Shown here: positions 32,274-40,480 of the stretch, piece after piece
Numbering within the stretch: the stretch's first letter is position 1
How the letters are laid out: each line of letters opens with the position of its first letter
Source: Eledone cirrhosa
Lineage: Eukaryota > Mollusca > Cephalopoda > Octopoda > Eledonidae
Reading direction: 5' to 3'
Assembly (NCBI GenBank): GCA_964016885.1
Contig: OZ024743.1
Coordinates: forward strand, 348,265,894 to 348,329,893
Length of the DNA: 64,000 nt
The notes under the pieces: model-generated
Told to the model about the DNA's origin: nothing
The model's database searches: none
What the model saw: only the letters and a program-made list of their open reading frames with translations
Made by a program: the position numbers and the translations under genes

Positions 32274-32370
32274 TACGGTGTTAAGGCAACCACGTCACCT
32301 TTTTGTTCAACACTGACACAGGAACGATGTACTAGTTTCAAGCTTCTTAGCTATCATCAGCACCGTATAC
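32274..32370 (-). ncRNA. Hammerhead-ribozyme-like core with 7-bp stem I
   Basis: On the minus strand TACGGTG (32368-32362) leads into CTGATGA (32361-32355). A stem II follows of AGCT-AAGA-AGCT, then GAAAC (32339-32335). CACCGTA (32280-32274) is then able to close stem I with seven pairs. Core order and both helices match a hammerhead. Stem III and the exact cleavage triplet are unclear. This lies ~200 bases from the Penelope-like element, whose relatives commonly carry hammerheads. Confidence 0.45.
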
Positions 32371-32577
32371 CCTTCTGCCAGATGGTTGAACGTTCGAAAG
32401 TATATACTTTCCTAATGAAAATTAACGGCTGAGCAGCCTAATTTGCATATCGAGTGAGTTCATATATATATATATATATATAATGGAAAAATTTGAACAG
32501 GAACAAAACAGAGAGGCAGTACAACGAATGTTTATTAATTTCACGCTCAGGAGAGTGGGGTGGTGGTGGGGAACGAC

Positions 32578-32602
32578 GTTTCGGGCATAAGCCCTTCCTC
32601 AG
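32578..32602 (-). ncRNA. Hammerhead-like core in Penelope-like element
   Basis: Minus strand: CTGAGGA, then A-GGGC-TTAT-GCCC stem II, then GAAAC. The fourth core base is G instead of U, so cleavage is doubtful, though the 4-bp stem is perfect. Confidence 0.45.
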
Positions 32603-33253
32603 GTGAGAAGTGTGTGGGAAGAGAGTTCAAAGGGTGTGTAGGGGAGTGGTGGAGAGACATATAGCGAAAAGGGGGTGGGAGGCAACGGTGCGAATGAAAT
32701 TAAAAATAAAAATAAAAATAAAGCATGATCAAAATAAAATGAAATGAAATTAAAATAAATATAAAAGCATGATCAAAATAAAATGGAATGAAATAAAAAT
32801 AAATATAAAAGCATGATCAAAATAAACTGAAATTAAAAAGGGGTAAAACAGGTGGTTGAAGGGTGTGGGTTGGGGGGTGTTAGTGATGTTAGTTGCGTGT
32901 GGGGTGGGTGGTGTAAATGGGTGCGTGTGTTCGTGTGCTTGGGGTCAGGGGGTGTTAGTGATGTTAGTTGCGGGGTGGTGGGATGGAGGTGTGGGGGTGA
33001 TGGTTAGTGGTGGTAGTAGGGTGTGTGTTTAGTGTGAGCGCGTGTATATATGTGCCGGTGGGTGTGTGAGTGTGAGGGGGGGGGGAAGAAGGGAGGGATG
33101 TTAGTATGTTTGTTGGGGAAGGGTGGTCGGATGAGGGGTGGAGTGGAGGTGTTAGTATTGTTAGTTGTGGGTTGGGCGGTGAAAAGGAGGGGTGTGTTAG
33201 TGGTGTTAGTGGGGATATGTGTGTGTGGGGGGGGGGGGGGGGTCGGTTGAAGG

Positions 33254-34389
33254 CTAAAGGAATAAGGGTGGGGAGTTCAAGGCGGGGGGAGTGTGGGTCT
33301 GTAAGATGAAGATGGTTCTTTGTTCGACTCTGAGGAGATTGGCGGGTGTTCTGTGGCATTGGAGTAGGCCACAGACTGTGAGATGGCATGCGGAATGTCC
33401 AGGGGCACCAAAGTGACGGGCGATGGGGGAACTACCACCGAGACGAATATCCCGGAGGTGCTCAGTGAATCGGTCCACCAGGCGACGTCCCGTCTGTCCG
33501 TAGACTAGGTTGGAGGAGGTGCAGCGGAAGGCATGCCGCACAGAGAGAGGGTGGCCGTTGGGACCCTGGAAGATGGTGGTGTTGGTGATGTGGAGACATG
33601 GGTTGCAGCGGGGCCTAGAACAGGGAAAGGAACCGGGGGCGGGAAGCGTGGGTTGTGGGGTAGGGAGCTGTGGACGAGGAGGGTGCGGAGATTGCATGCG
33701 CGTTTGAAGGAGGGGAGTGGTGGGGTTGGGAAGATGTGGGAGGTGGAGGGGTCGGACTGGAGGCGTCGGATGGTGCGGTATAGGGGTAAGGTGGAGGGGT
33801 GGTAGGTGATGGGGAAGGGGAGATGGTGGGTGGGTGTGCGGTGGCGTGGGGTGAAGGTGGTGGAGCGGTGGACAGCACGGGCGCGGTGAGAGCGGTGTGG
33901 ACGAGGAGGGGGGGAACCTCTGCTGATGAAATGGCTGACTAGGGAAAGGGCCTGGGACTCGAAGTCAGCATCTCGGCTACAGAGGCGGCGGATCCTGAGG
34001 AGTTGGGAGTAGGGAATAGAGTGTTTAGTGTGTGTGGGGTGGGAAGAGGTGAAGTCGAGGTAAGAGTGGGAGTCGGTGGGTTTGAAGAAGGCGGAGGTGA
34101 TGAAGGAGTGGTGGGAGGGGTCGAAGGCGACGGAGATGTCTAAGAAGTGGACGTGGGTGGTGGAGATAGAGGTGGTGAAGTGGAGGGAGTGGTGGATGGA
34201 GCAGAAGAAGGAGAGAAAGGAGTCGAGCTGTTCTCGGGTGAGGGTCGTGGCTCCGATACAGTCGTCAATGTAACGACCGTACAGTTCGGGCGTGGGGCCG
34301 GTGTACTGGGCAAAGATTTGGGCCTCAACATGGCCAACAAAAAGGTTGGCATAGTTCGGGCCCATTCTTGTACCCATGGCTACGCCCAG
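33254..34389 (-). pseudogene. Penelope-like RT and damaged GIY-YIG nuclease
   Basis: From 34389 the frame reads VAMGTRMGPNYANLF, then the catalytic YIDD (34272-34261), HFLDISV and a C-terminal helical region to about 33505. A frameshift moves the rest to the frame ending at 33254. The nuclease there reads CTSSNLVY directly followed by GQTGRRL...RFTEHL and a later VEQRT. The stretch that normally carries IRC...LYVG between Y and GQTGR is missing, so the GIY-YIG catalytic core is lost. The upstream RT fingers are absent. Confidence 0.75.
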
Positions 34390-34391
34390 AG

Positions 34392-34437
34392 AGAGAGAGA
34401 AGGTGAGAGATAGAGATAGATAGATATAGATATATAC

Positions 34438-34502
<65 letters not shown>
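34392..34502. repeat. AGAG/GATA, (TG)n and (TA)n compound microsatellite
   Basis: Impure AGAG and AGATAG repeats, then TG, TA (34449-34469) and TG (34470-34502) runs at the broken end of the Penelope-like element. Confidence 0.9.
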
Positions 34503-34505
<3 letters not shown>

Positions 34506-34904
34506 TTCTATGAAAGTATTAATGTATGTGTGATGGGTCCGTGATATTGTGAAATATGTTTTAGATTTGAGAAAATATTACTTAGCGATAGAGAATAAAG
34601 AAAGACAGAGATATAGAGAAAGGGAGGGTGGATAGGAAGTTGCATGATATAGACCTTTTCTGTGTTTTGCTAGAGACTTTACCATTGTATTTCCTTGTTT
34701 TTATTCATATTCACAGAAACAACGCCATCTGTACAGAAAGTCATACAGAGGGATGACATATGTTGAGTATGGAGAGAATGGAGGGGAACATCAAGAAATA
34801 ACTACAGCAATTAGGTAATTCCTCCAATCTTCACTAATGAGCATGATATCTCCAGTCTCCTTTGCCATCTGTTGTGGGTGTATTCACACTTGCACATGCA
34901 GAAT
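34503..34904. other. AT-rich interval without a gene
   Basis: No repeat or coding signal recognised. Confidence 0.6.
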
Positions 34905-35084
34905 ATTAATGATACACAAGCTATGCTTTCCAGCATAGTTACGTCCCTTTACAGTCTGAGTTCAAATCCCGCCGAGGTTTACTTTGCCTTTCATCCTTAC
35001 GGGGTCGATAAAATAAAGTACCAGCAATGCACTGGGTAATTGCTGGCCTTGTGCCTAAAGTAGAAACAATTAATGATACACAAG
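34905..35084 (+). repeat. SINE, 5'-truncated, with a 16-bp target duplication
   Basis: SINE sequence (34921-35068) begins at CTATGCTTTCCAGCATAG, lacking the A-box but keeping the B-box (GAGTTCAAATCCCGCC) and tail. ATTAATGATACACAAG occurs immediately on both sides (34905-34920 and 35069-35084), a perfect 16-bp duplication showing insertion by target-primed reverse transcription. Confidence 0.9.
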
Positions 35085-35732
35085 TCAGAAAGACAGGTAT
35101 AACTGCAATATCAAGATGCATCTGGGTAGCTGGCACTTATTTCACAAAAGGGGTAGGTATGTTGTAGCTACGAGGCATCATTGTACTAACATTGACAGGA
35201 AGACAACGTCTCGGAACATTTATAACTGTTCGAAAGTGCGGGAAGAAAGAAGAGGAGAGTAATAATCCAAGGGAAAGTAAAGGACCTGAATAAGGAACCT
35301 GGGAAATAAATGTCTGTGAAAATAGCACTCAAGGGAGTCTGGACCAAATGGGACTTCCGAAAGATTAAGATCACTTGGGCAGATTTTAGAGATTGCAACC
35401 TTTCCAAATCGCCTTCCTTTGTGAGCAGTGTATGACACAATATGGGCTCCAACAAAGTTGCCTGGGAAGGACATTGGGAAGATGAAACGTGTAAGCACTT
35501 TAGACGGAGTGGTACAATGGCGTACTATCTATCAGGTTGTAAAACATCACTCGCATAATGTAGATATTTATGTAGCCACAACTTGCTCATCATGACAGAC
35601 ACAAGTATCACCAAACATAAAGGAAACACACACCGTCAATCAGACTTATGAAAGAATGAGGAAAGAGATCTTCCACACTTAGAATAATATGTGGCCTACT
35701 ACTCCTACTACACACAGACACACACACACAAC

Positions 35733-35763
<31 letters not shown>

Positions 35764-36137
35764 TTGAAAAGCGGGTAAGGTTATATACAAAACAAAAAAA
35801 GAAAGGAAAACAACATGGAACTATATTTAAAGAATCTGTATTCTTTTTTTTCTTCTTTAATCCGACAAAGTGTTATTGAAAAAAGGAGTAAAACAATGTT
35901 TTAAAGAAGGGGTATTATAAATAAATATATTACCGGTTTCGATGAAATCCATCTTATCAAATTTCAAAAATTAAAATAAAAATTTAAAAATTAAGAATTA
36001 AAAATAAAGTCTTGAGGAACGTCTATTCATATTTCGTGTTGAGAGGAAGATTGGATAACATTAGAAAACAATACTTTATATATATATGCACACTATGACA
36101 CACACTCTCTCTATATATATATACACACTATTAGATA
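35085..36137. other. AT-rich interval, unrecognised frames
   Basis: Overlapping minus-strand frames at 35186-35498 have no start context or domain that I recognise. A (CA)n(TA)n array lies at 35704-35762. The remainder is AT-rich with no gene. Confidence 0.5.
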
Positions 36138-36614
36138 ATACTAGCAGAAAAACCACACTTCGGGTGGTTTTCTGCTAGCATGTGTAGTGTGTATATTGAT
36201 ATTATACGCAAGTATACAAGCATGTAGATATGACACATCAAATAAAATCGTAATTGTCAATATACACAGAAATTGAACGAACACTGCGTTACACTGTCTT
36301 ATGTAATCAGTAACTTAATCCATGATACATTAAAAAAAGACGATATTATATATAAACCACATTAGGAGAAAATTAGTGACAGAAATATACGTATGTTTAT
36401 TTAAACGATCGCTAACCGGAAGTGTTGACATTTGAACATTTTAAAGAAGTGAATCTTTAAATAAGTAATAAAATATATTTAATAAACAGCTAAGAAATTT
36501 AGTAGATTAATTATGTAATATTCATTCATTATTTATACAAAGTAATTCATCTTATTTTACTAAGGGGATAACAAATTATAAACTGTACGCAGTCCCGCAC
36601 TTCTTACTTTATTA
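36138..36614 (-). mobile_element. Hairpin-ended ~470-bp interspersed repeat, copy 2 (inverted)
   Basis: This is the reverse complement of the repeat at 17461-17922 along its full length. Its terminal hairpin (36141-36178) is better preserved: CTAGCAGAAAAACCAC pairs with GTGGTTTTCTGCTAG around a short loop. The other terminus (36614) is the AATAAAGTAAG end. No coding frame. Confidence 0.65.
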
Positions 36615-37436
36615 TAGTTTAGATTATAATTATTATTCTAATAAGAAGAAGAATTAAGACCCAATGGTTTCAATCTCTTCGTTTACAATTTGCTTAAGAA
36701 ATTCCTTTGGAGCATACGCATAGGATTAATTGTTATAAAACATTCCCAGTCAGAATTCCTAAAGCTATGAACTCAACATTTCTTTAATTGAAACAGCCAG
36801 TGTTGTACAAGAAAATCTACATCTAAGCTGGTACAGTACTTGTTCAAATTTCGTGGAGAATCCGCTGATCATCGATTAATAAATCCATAAAAAGCTAGTT
36901 CCGGACGAAGGAAATATTATCAGCCAGCAATCTTATGAGTGATTTCAAAAAATCGACCTAATTATTATATCTTCAGGTCGGTCCCAGTAGCCAACGTGTA
37001 GCATTAACTGCTACGCGGTCATCAAATAACAGTAGCAGTGACCGACTGTTTGGGGTTGGCGGTAATGCTTAATATAGCAGCATGATGTCACCAATAAGGA
37101 GCACTCGACCATAATTAAAGGGCTACCAAACGTTTTCGTTACTTTCTAAACTGATCTGCACCCAAAACTCCGTCAAATCTATTGGGGTCATACAGGGGCC
37201 AGCCATCAAATAAACAACACCACGCATTCGGCCGGCCCAATTTATTATTTAAAGGAAATAGTTTTTCCGGGAAATTATTAGATTTTTCCAAATTTAAAGG
37301 TTTCTTCGGAACTTTCTTTGTTTATTTTAGGTCTGAAGATTTCAGGCTATAATAATTGATAGCCCTCAGTGAAATATGTATAACGGAGATTTAAATAAAC
37401 CTGAATCAATTGAATATGGGTTCCGATCTTTTATTA
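36615..37436. other. Interval without supported gene
   Basis: Moderately complex sequence at 36960-37220 (CGGTCCCAGTAGCCAACGTG and following) is less AT-rich than its surroundings and might be part of an unknown repeat. I recognise no protein. Confidence 0.4.
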
Positions 37437-37442
37437 ATATAT

Positions 37443-37475
<33 letters not shown>

Positions 37476-37488
37476 AATATATATATAT
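37437..37488. repeat. (TA)n microsatellite
   Basis: TA units interrupted twice by AAAT, leading into the palindromic element. Confidence 0.85.
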
Positions 37489-37620
37489 ATGAAAGACGTA
37501 AAATAAGAAAAATTTTAAAAATTTAAAATTAACTTACTTACTAACATTTTCACTCCATATAATTTTAGTAAGTAAGTTAATTTTTAATTTTTAAAATTTT
37601 TTTATTTTACGTCTTTCATA
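37489..37620. mobile_element. 132-bp palindromic MITE-like element
   Basis: The arms 37489-37544 and 37565-37620 (56 bases each) are inverted copies with few differences, starting TGAAAGACGTAAAATAAG and ending TTACGTCTTTCATA. They are separated by a 20-base centre. TA-rich DNA flanks the left end. It has no coding capacity and resembles a foldback or Tc1/mariner-derived MITE. Confidence 0.75.
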
Positions 37621-37726
37621 GAATTGTTCTGCATCCCCCTGCACTGAACCACATAGGTACTTTGACATACCTTATATATTTGCTAGCATTAGTGTACATC
37701 TGTACGCAGATGTTGGTAGATAAACT

Positions 37727-37731
<5 letters not shown>

Positions 37732-37798
<67 letters not shown>
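37732..37798. repeat. (TC)n then (TA)n microsatellite
   Basis: TC units (37732-37759) followed by TA units to 37798. The 37800-38110 stretch after it has no gene. Confidence 0.95.
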
Positions 37799-37800
<2 letters not shown>

Positions 37801-38111
37801 TACACATAGAAGTAAATAGTTATATAATACTTTGTCGAGAGAATTGTTGAAGGGTTGCAGGCAGAGTAATTATGACAGCAAAGAGTTATTTAGAAAAGAA
37901 ACATGAAATCGTAATTTACACCCACTTCAGTCAGCCCATCAAAATTCACAGTTTTGCGTAAAGAAATAGCAAATTTAGTGTTATCTCATTCTACACCAGG
38001 TTTCACCTAAACTTCAGATTTGATTAAACTCATTCTCACTAGACGATTCAAATCACACTTGACATCAGCATTTTCAGAGATATTATTTATTTATTGATTA
38101 ATTAATTCATA

Positions 38112-38130
38112 TATTATTATTATTATTATT
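38112..38130. repeat. (ATT)n array at 5' end of copy B
   Basis: ATT units ending directly before GGTTGGTGAAGCC, the first bases of copy B. Confidence 0.85.
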
Positions 38131-38344
38131 GGTTGGTGAAGCCACGCTTCTAATCGCCTCCAGTCTTTTTCAATGTTTTACCTCTTTTTCAACCGTTCTA
38201 AACCTTTTATTCAAGTTTTAAATTTGATAAAAGTTTAGAAGAAGTGACCCACCTAATACAGGGGTCACGAGTAAATAATACGGCACCCCTTTACGGGGTG
38301 TCGTATTCGTATATGTGTAAAAATATTTTTTGAAAAATTTCAAC

Positions 38345-40015
38345 ATGGATAACACAAAAAAGAAAGAGAGCGCTGTCAGACAACACAGAGAGAGGGAGAC
38401 TTTATCAGCATGTCAACAAGACAGCGTTCCAGCGGAGGTAAATATAAACGAAAATATTACAAAGGAAAAGAAGATTGTTACAGATTTAAAATTAACAAAT
38501 ATTTCTAACATAAACAATACCAACAATAACACCAACAACAACACCAACAACATCACCAACAATAACACCAACAACAAAACCAACAACATCACCAACAACA
38601 ACACCAAAAATAACAGCCGTAAAATCGAGAACGACAATAACAAAAATAACAGCGGTAAAGTCGAGAACGACAATAACAAAAATAACAGCGGTAAGGTCGA
38701 GAACGACAATTACAAAAATAACAGCGGTAAGGTCGAGAACGACAATAACAATGACAATAACAACAGCCGCAACAACAATAATAGTAGGAACAGTATCAAC
38801 AAAAACAACAATAATAACAACAGCCACAATAACAGTAACAGCAGCAACAGTATCAACGAAAACAACACCAACAACTGTACCAGCGAAAAGAACAACAATG
38901 ACACCGATACCTGCAATAGCGACCTCAGCACCACCAGTAAGACCAGTAGCGGCAGCAATAGTGGTGCTGCTGAAAAAGGGACCACTTCTTTTGCAGGTGT
39001 CGCCCGAAATATCGAGACAGTGTTAGTCACAGAGGAGGAGATGGCAGTCGCAAGGGCCATGGTGACAAGAAGCGCAAATAGAGTTTCCCTGAAACCTCCA
39101 CCCGATTTTTTCAAGGACCAGCAGCTACGAACGGTGACTTACCGCACCGTAAGCAAAATCTCACATCGAGTGGAGAGAGCCACGGAGGCTCAAATCCAAA
39201 AGGCCTTGGGGTGCATCTGGGCACGTAAAACACACATCACCCGAGGCAGAAAGTACGCCACAGTAGACGTACTTTTCGCCACCCCCCAGGAAGCAAAGTC
39301 TCACTCTTTGGAAACCCTAAAGAGTGAGGAGTTAGTCTTGGTGCCCTCCTACTGCGGGCAGAAAATTGTGAGGGTCAAAGTGACCCAGGTCCCACCCGAC
39401 CTGCCCATACCTTGGCTGGCCGCGTCTGTCCTTGCTGGAATTGACAACAGGGTGACCATGCTGCAAGTAGAAAAAATGGGGAGAGAGAACTGGACAGGTA
39501 TAGGCATGCAAATGCTTATACAAACTGACCAGGAATGTATCAAGGCTATCTCCGATGTCATAGACTTTGAGGAAGGACTCCAACTCCCTATAAGTGTAGA
39601 AGGAAGACGGCCAAAATGTTATCACTGTGGGTCGAAAGGTCACCTCAGGGCCTTTTGGCCGCAGAAGACACCGAAGAGGGCCCCTCTCCTTCCAATACCT
39701 GGTCCGTTGCTACCAAGAGCAGGACAGGCAACAAACGAAGAAGCCCCTTCCACGGTGAGTAGGAGGGAAACGTCCGTAGCACCCGTACCAAGGCCACGGA
39801 TAACTAAAGCAGCATCATCAGTAGCGCCAACACCAATAGCTACATTTGAAATAGCTACACCAGCAACAATATTGCCGAAGAGGGCTCCACTACCACCACC
39901 AACAGCCGTGGAGCACATACCCCTCCCAGACGCCACAGAATCCGACATAGAGTTTGAGGTGGGAGTGACGTGGCAAACAATCTGCCACAAAAAAGAAAAA
40001 GGAAAAAACCCTTAG
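38345..40015 (+). CDS. Tx1-like ORF1 protein, Asn-rich with zinc knuckle (copy B)
   Basis: ATG 38345 gives 556 residues without interruption. Residues ~1-55 are charged and ~55-200 are Asn-rich with four 12-residue units (NSGKVENDNNKN type). From ~218 lies the conserved core shared by copies B-D (EEMAVARAM, VTYRTVSKISHRVERA, IQKALG, VDVLFATPQEA, LVPSYCGQ, VKVTQVPPDL). The knuckle is C425, C428, H433, but the fourth ligand is Trp438 (CYHCGSKGHLRAFW) where copies A, C and D have Cys. A Pro-rich tail follows. The role is presumably RNA binding and particle formation. The lost ligand should weaken the knuckle. Confidence 0.8.
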   Translation: MDNTKKKESAVRQHRERETLSACQQDSVPAEVNINENITKEKKIVTDLKLTNISNINNTNNNTNNNTNNITNNNTNNKTNNITNNNTKNNSRKIENDNNKNNSGKVENDNNKNNSGKVENDNYKNNSGKVENDNNNDNNNSRNNNNSRNSINKNNNNNNSHNNSNSSNSINENNTNNCTSEKNNNDTDTCNSDLSTTSKTSSGSNSGAAEKGTTSFAGVARNIETVLVTEEEMAVARAMVTRSANRVSLKPPPDFFKDQQLRTVTYRTVSKISHRVERATEAQIQKALGCIWARKTHITRGRKYATVDVLFATPQEAKSHSLETLKSEELVLVPSYCGQKIVRVKVTQVPPDLPIPWLAASVLAGIDNRVTMLQVEKMGRENWTGIGMQMLIQTDQECIKAISDVIDFEEGLQLPISVEGRRPKCYHCGSKGHLRAFWPQKTPKRAPLLPIPGPLLPRAGQATNEEAPSTVSRRETSVAPVPRPRITKAASSVAPTPIATFEIATPATILPKRAPLPPPTAVEHIPLPDATESDIEFEVGVTWQTICHKKEKGKNP

Positions 40016-40470
40016 ATTCACCCTCCAAAAGCGAAGGCATACAAAGAGGGGTAAAGGCAGCAAGGAAACACCAACAATGCAAACACAACAAAACATACAC
40101 ACCAAACAGCAACAAAAAGAAAACGGCAACAAAATCACCCCTCCCCCCAAAAAGTACACAGCCATAAACATAGCAAAAAAAGAACTGATAAAATATATAA
40201 AGCAGCACACAGACATCACGGAAAAAAATTACTACATCCACCAACACCAAGAACTCTCCCGACAAACATAAGCATCATCGAAATCTCATTAGAACAATAC
40301 AAACCTTTAAAACAAAAATTCCCCAACGCAGTTGGAGACTTCAGAGGGACGGTTACCAAGAGGATATACACTGACATCCTCTTGGAAACACCCATGACCA
40401 ACGAAAGGGACGGTTCTACTGTCCCTTCACCACACGAACAAGGTATGACCCTTTCTCATTTGCCCCGTTT
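39970..40470 (+). pseudogene. Copy B ORF1 C-terminal extension in shifted frame
   Basis: In the -1 frame from the end of ORF1, a Lys/Ser-rich segment (LPQKRKRKKPLDSPSKSEG) continues to 40167. After a further shift, a conserved module (LEQYKPLKQKFPNAVGDFR, RIYTDIL) lies at 40270-40385. It is in frame with ORF1 again and runs on to ORF2. Copies A, C and D have equivalent modules in the same place, so this is probably genuine ORF1 coding sequence. Confidence 0.55.
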
Positions 40471-40480
40471 CTCATCCAAC

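Larger units (their letters stand above)
32483..34391 (-). mobile_element. Penelope-like element, 5'-truncated
   Basis: Minus-strand order: RT C-terminal half, GIY-YIG-type remnant, then a G/T-rich (plus strand) 3' region with AAAATAAA-rich repeats at 32700-32830 and a ribozyme-like core at 32578-32602. The element stops abruptly at 34391 in the middle of the RT, next to AGAG/GATA repeats. The poly-G at 33226-33242 is internal. The other end abuts (TA)n at 32462-32482. Confidence 0.75.

Noticed and set aside
33050..33309. Gly/Val-rich plus-strand frames
   Set aside because: Antisense of a Penelope-like 3' region with G-rich low complexity; no domain.
35186..35498. Overlapping minus-strand frames as a small gene
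   Set aside because: Two frames of similar length in the same place, with no start context, domain or splice pattern that I can support.
38609..38755. CRISPR-like array
   Set aside because: Four adjacent 36-bp units without spacers, inside a eukaryotic retroelement ORF; it is a coding minisatellite.
38413..39114. Long minus-strand frames rich in Leu/Val opposite ORF1 of copy B
   Set aside because: They are reverse readings of the CAA/AAC-rich Asn tract; composition explains their length.
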